64,000 nucleotides of DNA from Epinephelus fuscoguttatus (GCF_011397635.1 NC_064773.1:22484449-22548448), one strand, 5' to 3'. Numbered from the stretch's first letter, positions 21,801 through 34,386 are shown. Notes: a model not told the origin generated them from the letters alone. Made by a program: numbers and translations.

Positions 21801-24800
21801 AAAGAAAATGCACCCCCTGTACAGTTGTCAGGATGGGGGAAATTAGCTAAAGAGACCAAAACCATTTAACCATTTTACCATTTAACCACTGGCTTCATTT
21901 TTCAGCCCCAGAGGTTCCTGCTTGACCCCAGCCCACATTGAGTGGCATCAGTCCGTCACGCTGGTTTGAGGAAAATGAAGTACAAAAAATGCAACATTAA
22001 TATACTACTGTATTACTTTGTTGTTGTTTTTTAATATCACCCTTTTTGTTAACAGCACAACAATTTTTAAACTGTTATAAATCATTTATTTGGCTACTCC
22101 CAAAGTTGGTAACAGTGACCTTTTTACACATCAAGCAAACACAGAGCGACATTGACATATATTTGCAGTCACGTTTCTGGCTACCTGATGAATAAAAGTC
22201 CAATATGCACACACTCCTTTTGGCTCTACGTTGGTTTCAACCAGCTCTTGAGAGAAATGTCTTCAGTCACTAAATGCTCCACTGTGTTCATCTGCTAGCT
22301 TCTAACTTTGCTGGTTGGTGCTGGGCAGGTGGTGTGTAGTGGGTAGCCTTTTCGTTGAAAACGGCTATTTGGAAGTGGTGAAACCGAAGCAAAGCATAAA
22401 GTCTGTGGGCCGTCAAACCAAAACAATGAGCTAGAAGGTGCCAAAATGCTACATTGAGTGCTCATTCTTTGTGGGTTTCACGTATACCCAGTTTTCCACC
22501 AACATTAGCATGCATGTGCAGGTTTTTTAAACATGGGAAAACCTGCTAGAAATAGGCTGTAGACTCTTCCCCATTGCTGGTGTGACATGTTCAATGTCAA
22601 GGACAGGTCACAAAACAGGTTAGTAAACAGTAGACAGCAGCATGGAGGGGGTCCAGGTCCACTTTCTTTTTCATTTTAACCCACACCATGATCTTTTCCT
22701 AACCCTAACCAAGTGGTTTTTGTGCCTAAACCTAACCGGACATTAACCACAGGGCATCATGATGATTTCGGAATGGACTTCGGAACAATGAGTTTAATAT
22801 GGTTGGAACAATGGGATGTCAAACCAACGGGCAGTTCCCCATGAAGGCCAGTGCATATGTTACAGTGGTTACTTCTTTTAATATATCTCTTACTAATTCA
22901 ATTTCTCTTTCAAACTTGGTGCAGACTAATTAGGCATGATGTATAAGAGCTGCTTGGGCGGAGATGAACAGGATGTTGTGGTGGCGTGTCATTGCATCTC
23001 ACTGGTAAAGTGGCTAAAATTAGCGTGTTCATCTGAGTGTTGTGTTTCCATCACTGCTGATCAGAGCTGGATCCAGTAAATACCCATGACCTCTGCAGAC
23101 TCATTTGACCCGGGTGTGAATACCTATTGTAGCCTTTCCAGTTTCATTAAAATGACTCTTAATCAGGTTTCTATACTTTCTGTGCAAGCATGTGATCGTT
23201 AGAATCTATTACAATCTTCAAATCCTGTTTATCTAAAGTAAAGAAAGTGTGCATTTAAATGAACTCCATAAATATCACCAGGTGTTTTTTGTGTGTGGTT
23301 TGAATAGAAAAATCAAACTGTATGAGTAATAGTAGCTTCTTCCTCATCTCCCCGAACCCAGGCTCCCCTGACATCGTGCCTGTAAATCCACAACACCTCT
23401 CCCAGTGATTCCTCTGCCCTCTTTATGACAAAAGTAACAATTAGTGTGAATCCCACAGCAGCGCCGGCTACTATCGCGTCACCCTGAGCCTATTCCCCGG
23501 CTACACACAGGTGGCTTTGGCACAATGCTATTATCCAGGCCAGCCCATAGGAAATAGACTGAGAAGAGAGCTTATTGATTGTCTCTGTGTGAGAGGTGGT
23601 TGATTTTCTCTCTCACCTGTATCACCTCTCTCCTCGCTCCCTCCCTGCCTCCCTTCATGTCTGTTGCTCTCTCTTCTCTGTCTCCCTCGTTGCATTACAA
23701 CCCAAGGCTGCATCTGAGGGAAGAAAAGTGAACCACACAATCACGCAGGAGCACACAAGCACTACACTTTGTGTCCATCTTTTTTTTTTCTCCCTTTTCC
23801 TGTCTGTATTTCTGCTGCCTCCTCTGCACCGAATGTCAAAGCAGCATGAACACTCACACATGCAGATTCAGGTGCGCTCAAGTGCATCTTTTCTCGTGTG
23901 TAACCACATGCGGGCAGAGTGTAATGTTAGGGCGAAGGAATGTGAATGATGAGATCAAACCAGGACTCTCCTTGTTATCATTACACCTTATTGAAAGTGT
24001 GTGTTGTTTTGTATGTGTATGTATGTGTGTGTGTGTGTGTGTGTGTTTGTGTGTGTGGGAAGAGGGAGAAGAGTGAGAGGGGAGAAAAATCGAAGCCATT
24101 AGGCCTCTCCAACACTTTCCCGTGTAGTACTCTCGCCGTATCTTCTCACGTGGGGTGAAGCTTTTTGGCATCGGCTGTGAAAATAGAGTCAATTTATTAT
24201 CTGCCCTTTCCCACCTAATTCTGTTTCAGTGCCCACTAACACACCACTGTTTGATTTACAAGAGGCCATTTAATATTCATGCGTGCCTGGGAGACATCAG
24301 CCAAACTCTCCGGAGACAGCTGGAGATTTATTGGCCGTGTGTACTTTTCTGCTTTGTGTCTATTTGCGATCGAATAGCGGAGCTGCAACTTGTTTCATCT
24401 CATTCTGAAACGGTTGTCTTTCGCATCTCAATTATCTCACTCTCTCATTGTCTTTCTCTGTTTGCCTTCATCTGCGGGTTTTTTTGTTTTTTTCACTCTC
24501 CCTGATTTTTGAAGCCTCGCTGAGTCACGAATACAGAATCGTATTGCCGCTGAGCCCAAGACGGGGGTCCAAGTTCCACATCTCCTGCAGGCGTCGTGCC
24601 ATATGCCCTGACTTTTAATGACCCTGCCGCTCCTTTGGGGTGCGCGGAGGAAAAGATTAGAAACCAAAGAACATCCAATATTTCTGAATGTCATCAGCAC
24701 TAAATAGCAAAGTCCTTTAAGCGCCCCAAAACGAATGTATGTCAACCCCGACACATGCTGCTGTGAATGCATGATGCTAGAAGGGGAGAAATTACGATGC

Positions 24801-24805
24801 TCCGT

Positions 24806-24807
<2 letters not shown>

Positions 24808-24847
<40 letters not shown>
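24808..24847 (+). repeat. (GT)20 microsatellite
   Basis: Uninterrupted GT dinucleotides, a likely polymorphic locus. Confidence 0.95.
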
Positions 24848-24848
<1 letters not shown>

Positions 24849-25247
24849 TATTTCTCTTTCTGCGTGTGGATTCATCAGTGTGTTGGCACTTTTGTGTGTG
24901 TGTGTGTGTGAGAAACAAGCCATATGTGTATATTTCTCCTTAATATGTATGTGTCTCAAAGGTGAAGTGTATGCTAGATTGGCTGGTGGTTTGCGGCCAG
25001 ATCTTGCGCCTCTTGTTTGCACTGGCACCAGGCGTAACCTTTTCCATGACGGATCCTCATCCACCCACACACATACACAAACACATATGCACACACACGG
25101 GACCTTGAGGAGAAGCCAACTGTCAGCAACAAGAAATCATCAGCACCATCATCTGCACTCTTCCCTGGCCTCCTGTGTTTGTGTGTGTGTGTGTGTGTAC
25201 GTCTGAATCCGTCTGGATGTGTGCACGAACATTTGTCTTTAAATCTT

Positions 25248-25248
<1 letters not shown>

Positions 25249-25300
<52 letters not shown>
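25249..25300 (+). repeat. (GT)26 microsatellite
   Basis: The longest uninterrupted GT run in the window, preceded by a shorter TG tract at 25,176-25,198. Confidence 0.95.
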
Positions 25301-25304
<4 letters not shown>

Positions 25305-25659
25305 GCTGTCTGGCTGCGTACAGGGGCTGAGGTGAGTGATTGCCTTGTTTCTGTGGGCGGCAAGCTGTGGCGGTTTGCTCTCACTGTAAATTTAGAAGAA
25401 TTCTTAATGGAACTCCAGAGCTGTCAGACCTCAAAGTGTTGGTCTGTTTTTTTTTTTTTTTGCTTCCCTATGATAAGAGAGACGCCTAAATCCTGCACAT
25501 ATACAACTTTATTTACAGTGTCATGAGAAGGAAGACAACAGCAGACACATATGTTTTGTGAGACGCACTGCAGTACTCCAAAAATAAGGTGTGGAGAGGA
25601 AGCAATGTCTTCACTATGGTGGTGACGTTATGATGAGGAGAAGCAGAATAAAGGTGAAA

Positions 25660-26400
25660 ACATTAGTTCCTTTACATGCATGCTGACAATCCACTATCAT
25701 TCCGAATATGACAATATTCTAAATTTGATGCGGGACGTGTAAACAACATTCTGCTTGGATTCTCCGAATTAAGCCTTTTTCCAAATTAAGCACTTTCCAA
25801 TTAAGACGCGGGATGTGTTGGTATTAGTGGGGTTTTAGGAGCATTCTTTGGGCATGTATACAGCGCATACGGAATATGCGATGCCTAAACTCATGCCTAT
25901 TTATAGTCGGCTCTGTGCATTGCACACAAACTAACTCGCCAACAGTTTGCAAGGCTGGGTAGAGATGCATGCCCAAAACAAAATCCTACATTTCAGGTCA
26001 GAGGGAGAAACACGTCTACTTTTAAATATTATGAAAGAAAAAGGTTTTTGGATATGTGCAAATATCGCAACACTGACCTTTTCAAGGAGGTGGTTAAAGA
26101 AATGAAAGAGGGAGGTTTTGCTCGCACAGTCCAACATGTCCGCCAGGAGCAAAATGACGAGCAGCTTCAGCTATTCCAGTTTTTGAAATTTTGATGTGAT
26201 AAACGACATTTTAAAGCAGGATAATCAGAGTATGTACACCTGCATGTAAACAGTATTATTAGTGGAATAATCATTTTCATTAGCCATGTAAACAGCTTGG
26301 CAGGAAGTAGGATTTTTTCTTTTTTTTCTTTTTTTTGGGGAATAAAGGCAAAACCCAGACGTGTTTTCGGCATGTACACATATCCATTCACGCACTAGTC
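25660..26400. repeat. Probable MITE with CATGTAAAC-type ends
   Basis: TTACATGCATG at 25,671 and CATGTAAACAGC with nearby GTGGAATAATCATT near 26,254-26,297 form loosely inverted ends, and CGGAATATG motifs recur inside. Fish elements with GTTTACATG ends are common. Boundaries are unclear and no duplication was found. Confidence 0.35.
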
Positions 26401-26459
26401 AATTTTTAGATTAGGGCTGTTTTACTTCCACAACATGCCTTTCAGACTCGTGGAATTCA

Positions 26460-27200
26460 GTCTAAAATTCATATTTAGGTGGTTATGTCACTTCACATTT
26501 CTGCTCTGGAAATGAGTTCAAAAAGCCCGTATTAGTTGTCTAGATTTATAGATATTATATACATATAAAATTTCAGAAACCTTGTAATCCAAAAGATAAT
26601 TGTCTCAATGTATGCAATCAACTAGGGAAGTTTCATGGCGATATCTATTGGTCAAAACTTTTACCCTAGTGTCTTATTTTTGGTCTAAAATGAGTGGAAT
26701 TTTACAATACCTATCCTTAAAGGCCATTTTCTCAAAATTAGTCTCTGAGCCAAAAATCTCAACTTCAGTAGTGCTCACATACACCAATTTTCCAATTTAA
26801 TTCTTATCAGTGATCTGGAGGTTTTTACAGAGGGGTTTGTCGATATATCATTCACTACCTGATTTATAGGACATTTTATTCCCAAAACTATGGTGAAAAT
26901 TGATTGTTTTTAATGGCTGTTGACAATATTTTCTGATATATGGAGTGCTCAAAGAGAAAAATTCCCTCTGTATAAATCACTGGTTCCACTATAACAACAA
27001 AGGGAAACAAGACTTTGAACCTTGCTTTATGCAGTATTCACATTTGTGTTCTGAAAGTGTATGCAAATCAGTGCATATTTAATTAGATAATACCTTATTT
27101 GCATACTTCAACATACAATTTGAGAAAACCAATTGTCTGTGTATAAGTAATCAACTGGGAAAGTTTAATGGAGGTATCTGTTAGTTGTATTTTCCCCTAT
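26460..27200. repeat. Repeat with a direct duplication about 530 bp apart
   Basis: The block around 26,597-26,652 (ATCAACTAGGGAAGTTTCATGG then GATATCTATTGG) recurs at 27,127-27,183 (ATCAACTGGGAAAGTTTAATGG then GGTATCTGTTAG) in the same orientation. These may be the internal or terminal repeats of one older element; its class is unknown. Confidence 0.45.
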
Positions 27201-27446
27201 TCACCTGGACTGTCTGACTGCACCAGGAAAACAACGGGGGATGGGTAAGTCAAATAAATCAGCACTTTGCCCAAAATTCACATAAATTCCATATTTCATC
27301 AACAGTCTGCCATGCTCCTGATCAGGCACTTTGAATGTGCCCAAAGGATCTGCACTTACAACAAAAACTGAGTTGGAGATAACCTTGTACTTCTCACCAA
27401 TGTGATCATTTTCACACCTCATCGCTGAGATGCTATCAGAGCACAA
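27201..27446 (-). CDS. Possible coding fragment of unknown function, 81 codons
   Basis: The minus-strand frame has a balanced, protein-like composition, with stretches such as IGEKYKVISNSVFVV, DPLGTFKVPDQEHG and LLMKYGIYVNFG, unlike the low-complexity frames around it. I do not recognise the family. It adjoins the 26.5-27.2 kb repeat, so it could be the end of a transposon protein or an exon of a decayed gene. There is no paired splice site that I would trust. Treat it as a hypothesis. Confidence 0.25.
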   Translation of the reverse strand: MCSDSISAMRCENDHIGEKYKVISNSVFVVSADPLGTFKVPDQEHGRLLMKYGIYVNFGQSADLFDLPIPRCFPGAVRQSR

Positions 27447-27449
27447 GGT

Positions 27450-28865
27450 CTGCCTCTCACTCTGCTCTCCAGAGTCTCCATCTGATTATGTGTTCTTTTT
27501 TCTTTCCATTTCTGCCTATCGTGAGTCCTGATAATGTTGTTTTCTGCTGGGGCTGTAAGATATTCAAACTTTATTGCAACAGATATCAGCTTGTTCTGAG
27601 GATTTTCCAGATATTCATGAAACAAAAAAGAAAAGCAATGTAAAAAACCTATACTTCAGGTCAGTCTTTACAGAGATGCATAAAAGAAATAACTCTGAGC
27701 CTCAACTGACCTTAGTTGAAGAAATGCTTATTGCAACTCATCCTGACATCAGAGAAGATCTTGGTACAGAACATAAACATGGAAACAGATGCACCAAAAA
27801 CTAAAGTACCATTACATTCCCTCAGCTTTATACAGGACATTGTACAGAATCGCTGATTATCATGCCCCCAGGGAGGAGGCAAAGCAATGTTGTGTAACCT
27901 TTGGTCCAGACAATTACCATGGAAACATCTTTAAGTTCCATCTTATGTTACCTCTGGCTCCAGAGACTCCCAACATAAAGCAAGTGTGAAGGGCCAAACC
28001 ATGACAATTCACAAATCATACATGCACTGACTTTAGTCACAATGTGTATTGAAGAACACAGATTTGATTGTCTGATTAGCATCACTTGAGATGCTTTACA
28101 ACACATACAGTTGGTCTGTGAGTTACTTCGGCTGCTAAACCAGTGCTCAAGGGTAGAAATGCTGCATGGGTTTAAATACGCTCTGTCAAAATGTAATAAT
28201 TCTCAATAATTGAATGGTTATAGGTCTGGGTCCCAACAGGAAGATGTCTTTGTCTGGACCTGGACCAAGGTAGGCGGATTACAGGTGTTCTTATTTTAGG
28301 TATAATTCATAGGTACCTTGCCCTTTGATACTCAGTTTCTATACTCTTACGTTCACCTTTGGGTGTACCCCACCTATACAGGGGTGTCTCCCACCTTATC
28401 TCTCCTATTGTCCTGTTGGGCTCCATGGGAGAGGGGCTCAAGTTTATATGGTCATAATTGACGAAGGATTTTGTTTTGACCTCTTGCTGTCAGAGCTGTC
28501 CAGAATAAATGGAGATTGCCTCCAAAGATATTCATGGTCTGGGCCCCTTCATATCAGCACAACACAGACAGCGCTAGAGTCTGCAGGTTATGTCATCATC
28601 TATGTGACATTTTTGTTTTGCTACAGTGTAGAAAAGAATGCTACAGTCGGAAGCTGCCGGCCTGGGTTTGCTCATCAGCAAGGACCAGCAGAGGAATGAG
28701 GCAAAGCTCCTTTGGGCGCAAGAAGAGCTGCTGCTGTTGGCAAGAAGCTCTGCTACAACACAAAGGTATCAGCAAAGCCAGGTTGGGTCTGTCCAAAGTG
28801 ACAAGTGTTGCCATCTGGTATAGAGGACTCAGTATTGAATTGACTGTCTCAGACTCCTTGTAGTC
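27450..28865. other. Unannotated stretch
   Basis: Several frames of 60-124 codons on the plus strand overlap one another (28,325-28,863), so at most one could be real, and none has a recognisable domain. Confidence 0.4.
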
Positions 28866-29072
28866 ACCTTAAATAGTGGTCCAGGTGTTTGATACAGTTG
28901 GTGTTCACACCTGATGCGTAGCCTAACGGAGTACACATGAACTGTACTGGAGACAATCTTTGCAAGTGGGCTTCTGATCGGTAACATGCCAGGGTACTGT
29001 ACACAGTGTTCACTTTAATCAAACAAACTTGACTTCGGAGTTCACTTGGATCCGTGAAAGCCCCCTTAGTGA
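28866..29072. repeat. Probable MITE fragment, TTCACACC/GTGAAAGCCCCC type
   Basis: GGTGTTCACACC near the left and GTGAAAGCCCCCTTA at the right resemble the ends of fish MITEs that begin with AAGGGGGCTTTCAC. The left end is diverged or missing, so the call is tentative. Confidence 0.4.
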
Positions 29073-32000
29073 CTTTAGAGGGGGAAAGGAAAGGAATGGC
29101 AGGTTTTCAAGGGGGACAATTTTTGGTAATGGCGTCCCTCCTGATCCCCGTCGAATCACCTGCTGTGTAACTGAAAAGGATTCTTGAGTCTTTCTTCAAC
29201 TTCCCTCATATTTTGTTTACTTTGAACAAACTCTACCAGCACCAGAAACTCAACAAAACACAAGGAAGTGAGGAAGTGCACATCAGCTACAGCTTCCTAC
29301 AACTATATATGAGTCTTAAGAACCAAGAAAAATAAGACTCTTGTAGAAATACTCCAAAGAAGCTCTTCTGCGGAAATGGCTTGAAAAATCCCCGCTGCTT
29401 TAGCAGATATCTGCCATATTTCAAGAAAATAAGACTTTGGCATTGTGATGATGGTGTTGGAGAGCACTGTCAAACACATGTCTACAATCTGAGATCTGAT
29501 GACTGTGAGGGCCATAGCAGTGACTCTCATCATGCTCATTAAACCATCCTGTGACCTCTAAAGCCCTGTATGAAAGCCACTTAATTCAGTTTTATCCTTT
29601 TAATTTGTTGCCTATCAGTATGTGGCAACAGGAGCTGCATGCTCTAATATCCCACTCAAGTCACTCTGGGTAAGTCGGTTGAATTACCAAAAAGTTGGAT
29701 GCAGTATTCTCCCGCCAGGTTTGTAAATCAGCCACAGATCTGACTCGCGTGAGCCAAAGACGATACTTTTGAGCAGGAGCGAGGGATGATGAAGGAAGGA
29801 AGGGACGGAGACATGACAGGCGATAAAAACGGGGCAGCAGATTAGATTTTGATAGTCTGCATGGAGCAGGAAGGCGACAGCCAAAGATGGATATTTGATT
29901 GGCTAATGCGATGAGGCGGTTAGCGGCAGAGGGCATCCCGTTCTGGCCCTGCTCTCTTTTCTCTCTCCCTCTCGTTTTCTCTCAGCCTTGACGGAACAAG
30001 ACCACCCATTGGGGACGTCTCTGATCAATGCAGTCATTATCCTTGCACACACACACACGCGCACACACACATGCACACACACGGACATAGGGGACAAATG
30101 AGGGAGAGATGTGCTATGACTAGGTCAGAGCGACAGCAAATGTAAATGTGTCTGGTGAAATATGCTGGAGAATGTCGCACCATTAGCCGGGCTGCAGAGC
30201 GAGCCGACTCTCTGGCCTCAGGTACAATAACAAGTGGAGATTTCGGTTTGTCACTGCCTTTCTCTTAGCGTGCTATCTTTGCTGTTTTGTTTTTTTTGTT
30301 TTTTTTTTACCCACGACTGCATATCTTCCTCAGTTCTTTTTTTATCCTTCCTGTCTCACTGTCATAAACTACAGCTGAGACAATGCAATAATAATCCTCC
30401 CTGACAAACACTCACTTCCTGTGTACACCTGTATGCATGCATGTTTATGTTCCTCACATGCACCATATGTGATTTCAATCAACATTTGTGTGTGTGCATA
30501 TGTGGAGGATGTGGAGTCCCAGTGGAGCTGCAGCATTTTGAGTGGAATGCTGTAATGATTTCTCTCTGTTAGCTCTGCACCACCTGTACGCACACCGCTG
30601 TTTGCAGACCCGATGTGTGTTTGTCGTTTCTTAATGCCCTTCGCCCAGCGGCAATGCTCCACGGCTTTCCTGAGTCGTGCAACAAAAAAGATGGAGAAAA
30701 CAGAAAGATGTTGTGGTGAAGAAGAGGGAAACAAATGCATAGGATATTGAAGATGAAAGAGATGAAGACAGAGGTGGACTGGAGGTGCAGGGAAGATCCT
30801 GATGGGGGCACTGGAGGACCTGCTATCACTTAGTTTCTCCCACAGAGTTCAGCTTTTGGAAGCAGAGGGCTCCATCTCACATGCTCAAAAGATCTATTTG
30901 TGAGAGCAGCATGGAAGTGATGGTGAGTTTATGGGAAATACAAATTACGTCTAATACTTGTTTCCTGACATCCTGCACGGCGGCAGTTTGATTACGTGAG
31001 TCTTATGAACACCTATCGAGGAGCGTGGTGCGTGGCTTGAATGCAAGTCAGTGAGCTAAAGTGATGCTCGGTGTTGATCGCCCCTTTTGAGATGCACAAT
31101 TTTGCTGTCAGAAACAATGACCACCTGTATGAATAACATGTTAGAGAAGGATATAAAGCTTAGGAGCAGCTCAGCGGATAAGAGACTGAATGCTCAAGTG
31201 GGATCTGTTTTTCTCTTTTGATCATGCACAAACCAGACTGCAATTTAACACCATGAGCAAAGGAAATGTTTACCAGGCAAACTGTATGTATGTGACGTAG
31301 GTAGATACACAGATATATAAATAAGTGATTGCATAAACAGAATTTGCTGTTTTAAGAAAAGTAGGAGCAGAAGTTTTATCATGGTCATGCTCTTTCCATT
31401 ATTACTGCGGTTGTTCTTAGATGTTGCCATCATTGCGGCAGCTCACCCTCTATAACCAGTATACTATCGTAATGGGATGAAGTCTAGAGCCAGGAGCACA
31501 GCTGCAGACGTCAAACACATCACCCTGTCATTCCTCTCATGGGACCAAGGACTTAAGTTGTCAGTGAGCTCCAAACAAAGCACTTGCCGAATCGCCAAAA
31601 ATTAAGCAGGATTTGAACATTTCTCTCAAGCTTTCCCTTTTCATTCTTCACACAGCACTTTAGCAGAGCACAATCAAGTGCAACAGCATGAATGCCTTTG
31701 AGGAGAGTCTGTCCGAAAGTCTGTTCCATTATCCCCATCGTCCCTTTCCGTGACAGCTTTCAGAGGGTTTTCACCTCGCCTTTGAGTGTAGCCATTCTGG
31801 CCAGCCATGAACACGTTTGCTGTGTTTTTGACATGTTAGAAGTGATTTAATTGTGTAACGCCGTTTTAGCCACTTCTTACTGTGAGCATCTCCTTGCAAG
31901 GTAGCAAGTAGCATATCTGTCAGCTAGTGCTGGGTTCATAAGCAACCCGCTTTATTTCTGATTGTTTAATCGTTCAAACAAAGAATCCACAAAAAATACA

Positions 32001-32326
32001 ATAATGATCTGAATAAGGACAATACGGACAGAACTTCCTGGCCCGCCACTGCATCACTGTTATTCTCTCTGTTTTGTTTTGGCAAGTCACTACATAACGT
32101 CCTCGTCAAATTTGCCCTCATCAACATAAAGCAACATATCCTCACACGATTTCAGTTTCAGGCTTAAAATAACAACTTCTGCTTTGGTCCCACCCATTGT
32201 CCACTTTTAGCCACACCCACTCCTGGTTAAACCACACCCATTCCGAGTACAGCTACAGATACTGATAATTAAGTTGGTTAAACAGATACAGATACAGATA
32301 ATAGTGTACTCGCTCATCCCTAGTAA
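29073..32326. other. Unannotated stretch
   Basis: No gene is supported. CA repeat at about 30,045-30,080. Near 32,215-32,327 the text (CCACACCCATTCCGAGTACAGC, ACAGATACAGATA, CTCGCTCATCCCTAG) resembles the end of a fish hAT-type element that abuts the next family-A copy, but no opposite end was identified. Confidence 0.4.
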
Positions 32327-32640
32327 TGACGTACCTTAAAATAACTCAAAGTTCACTTGGTTTTACATGGGACACAAACACCAGTCTCCTGGAGGAAAGT
32401 CAGGTGTTTGTTTGACCCATTCACCACCCCAACCTGTTTCCATACGCAGACTTTTACTCTTTATACTACTTTCTTCTTAAATCCCATTAACGCGTTGGTC
32501 ACATGATCGCAGCCTTCCCAATTTGTCGGTTATACAGACAATACTGGCTCACAATTACATGCGTTTCATACAAATTGTGGTGCCTCACTCTTTGTAGGTA
32601 TACGTATGAACAGTGCATGGGAACAGCCTGCATGAAAGTC
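32327..32640 (+). repeat. Family-A dispersed repeat, right half only
   Basis: Begins TTAAAATAACTCAAAGTTCAC, GGTTTTACATGGGACACAAAC, and continues through CTTTATACTAC, TTGGTCACATGATCGCAGCC and GTATGAACAGTGCATGG to CAGCCTGC. It is the best-preserved right flank in the window and serves as the reference for the other copies. The left flank and tandem core are absent. Confidence 0.75.
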
Positions 32641-33295
32641 CAAACCCCACCTCCTCTTCTATCCCACAGTGTCATAAGAAATGATTCTCTTTATTCCCAG
32701 AAATATATGGAGGCAAACCTTTTGAAGGACTCATATATTGTAGACTTATAGAGATGTTACCCACCATCAGACAATGAGCCTGAGGGCAACAGCCAATATT
32801 CCCAGTGTAACCAGTGGATATCCAAGCCAAGGCTTCATCTTCTGTGTGCTGGTTATTGCTCACAGTCCAATTAACAACAGATGCGAGAATGGAGTTGGAC
32901 TTGAATGATGATCTCTTCAACCAAAATTGTTTCACAAGATGCAAGGTCGTCGGATGATAGTTGATGGGTTCCAAGATTGTATTTCAGCCAATACGTTCTG
33001 CTTCTTTTGCTCTCCATGTGGTCTGCTTACCTGCGTGCAATCAAAGCCTGCTCAAATGTTATTGGTCAATACTACTCCAACTATAAACCATAACTATATA
33101 TATGTGTCGTATACCACACAGCGAGATTAGTGGCTTAGTGAGGTATGTTGAGCCTACAGCCAGAGTGTCATAAAGATGGCTCTCTTTTAACCTGGCTGGA
33201 TGGCCATTGTAACTTGCTGCGTGGCTAATCTGGTCGGTACCAGGTTTTGTTCCAAGATTCAGCTTGAAATGCCTTTCACTTATCAATAGTACATC
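32641..33295. other. Unannotated stretch
   Basis: Nothing recognisable. Confidence 0.4.
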
Positions 33296-33299
33296 CTTT

Positions 33300-33492
33300 G
33301 AAAATATTTTCAATTTAATATACTTTATTAATCCCCCTGAGGGGAAATTTAATTTTTTCCCTCTGTTGCCCATGGTCGGGTGCCCCAAGAGGTTGGGGGG
33401 GGGGGGGTTCAGTGCCTTGCTCAACCTCGGCAGTGCCCAGTAGGTGAACTGGCAACCCTCTGGTTCCCAACCCAAGTCCCCCCCAAATTCTA
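33300..33492 (-). repeat. SINE-like body and tail downstream of the tRNA-Leu
   Basis: On the minus strand, directly after the tRNA, come GGGAACCAGAGGGTTGCCAG, GCACTGCCGAGG, TTGAGCAAGGCACTGAACCC, and the tail TTTCCCCTCAGGGGATTAATAAAGTATA. Such blocks and the GGGATTAATAAAGT ending are standard in fish tRNA-derived SINEs and in the LINE tails they borrow. A poly-C/poly-G run lies at about 33,395-33,408. Confidence 0.65.
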
Positions 33493-33575
33493 TACCAGGA
33501 GTGGGGTTCGAACCCACGCGGACATATGTCCATTGGATCTTAAGTCCAACGCCTTAACCACTCGGCCATCCTGGT
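33493..33575 (-). tRNA. tRNA-Leu (UAA anticodon), intact cloverleaf
   Basis: The 83-nt minus-strand sequence folds as a type II tRNA. The acceptor arm ACCAGGA pairs with TCCTGGT, followed by discriminator A. The D arm carries the A box (GGCCGAGTGGTTAAGGC). The anticodon stem GTTGGA pairs with TCCAAT around the loop CTTAAGA, giving anticodon TAA. A long variable arm TGGACATATGTCCG is present, and the T loop GGTTCGAACCC forms the B box. No stem has a visible mismatch, and it looks the same as the vertebrate tRNA-Leu(UAA) consensus as I remember it. Only TTT, not TTTT, follows closely, so Pol III termination may be weak. The adjacent SINE-like body leaves open whether this is a true gene or a SINE head. 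Confidence 0.85.
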
Positions 33576-34324
33576 GTATGCGAATACACATATATACACA
33601 TATATACACAAACACAGACGGCAACTGTCCTGAATCGTCAAGTTCTTTTTTACACCGCTGGTATATTACAGCTGATAGACTAACGATTAGAAAACCGACT
33701 GTATTGGTATTTATTACAGATAATATTCTATTAACATACTTAGTCTCCCTTTGATTTGGCCAAAAACTTAAATTGATTTCCACGTATCCTTCATTATGGG
33801 ACAGTATCAATGTGCGTAAATACAGTTCTTGAGTTTCGATCCAGAATCAAATGACGCACTGAACATGCCATGTGACTCGTTTTATTAAACACACAGAGCC
33901 TAATGAAAGCCTGGGTTAACAGTGGGTTAACACATTTATATGTGGTTATCTGTTTATGTACATTACCCACCATGATGTTATGCACATACAGTACATGCAA
34001 CATTTAGGGGACAAATGAGTTATAGTCATACTGGTAGGGAAACAAGGTTCGAATTTTTGATGTGCTGTTGAAAACCAATGAAATGAATAGACTTCTAGTG
34101 ACTTGCTGATTGTGCTGCCTGTGGCACAAACTCAGGTTCTGGATCTCATAACCTATCCACATCTTTTAGGAAGACTTGAACACGTTTTCTTCTTGTCCCG
34201 CTATGACAGCTACATTCCTCATACTGCCACTGATAAACATGACATGCTAATATTCTACAGAATATCTTTCCTTCCTCCATCACTCCCTTCTCTTCTGTCT
34301 CCCATCCTTCTCCATGTCTCGCAG
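33576..34324. other. Unannotated stretch
   Basis: ATATACACA repeats at 33,590-33,610. The last 65 bp (34,262-34,324) form a strong pyrimidine tract that supports the next candidate exon. Confidence 0.4.
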
Positions 34325-34386
34325 AGTTGGACAGCGATGGCTGGTTACACAGTAAAGTAGGACACCCTATGGTCCTGTCACTGCGG
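34325..34386 (+). CDS. Candidate internal exon (62 bp), product unknown
   Basis: A long pyrimidine tract ends in TCTCGCAG just before 34,325, with a possible branch point TGCTAAT near 34,246. The segment ends CGG followed by GTAAAT, an acceptable donor. Only one of the three frames is open; after two leading bases it reads LDSDGWLHSK and then VGHPMVLSLR. I do not recognise the protein. A short open frame of this length has a fair chance of arising at random, so the support rests mainly on the acceptor. Confidence 0.3.

Larger units (their letters stand above)
21801..25655. other. Unannotated stretch with several TG microsatellites
   Basis: No gene is supported. A core motif related to families A and B (CCTAACCCTAACC and CCTAAACCTAACCGGAC) occurs alone at 22,698-22,742. 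Microsatellites lie at 24,024-24,046, 24,808-24,847, 25,176-25,198 and 25,249-25,300. The interval 23,330-24,780 is free of recognisable repeats apart from the TG run and may be conserved or intronic sequence; testing this needs alignment with other fish. Confidence 0.4.

Noticed and set aside
22698..22742. CCTAACCCTAACC resembling telomeric repeat
   Set aside because: Only two TTAGGG-like units occur; the motif belongs to the GTTAGGTTTAG core shared by families A and B.
24974..25384. 136-codon minus frame with His/Thr repeats
   Set aside because: Translation of TG/CA microsatellites.
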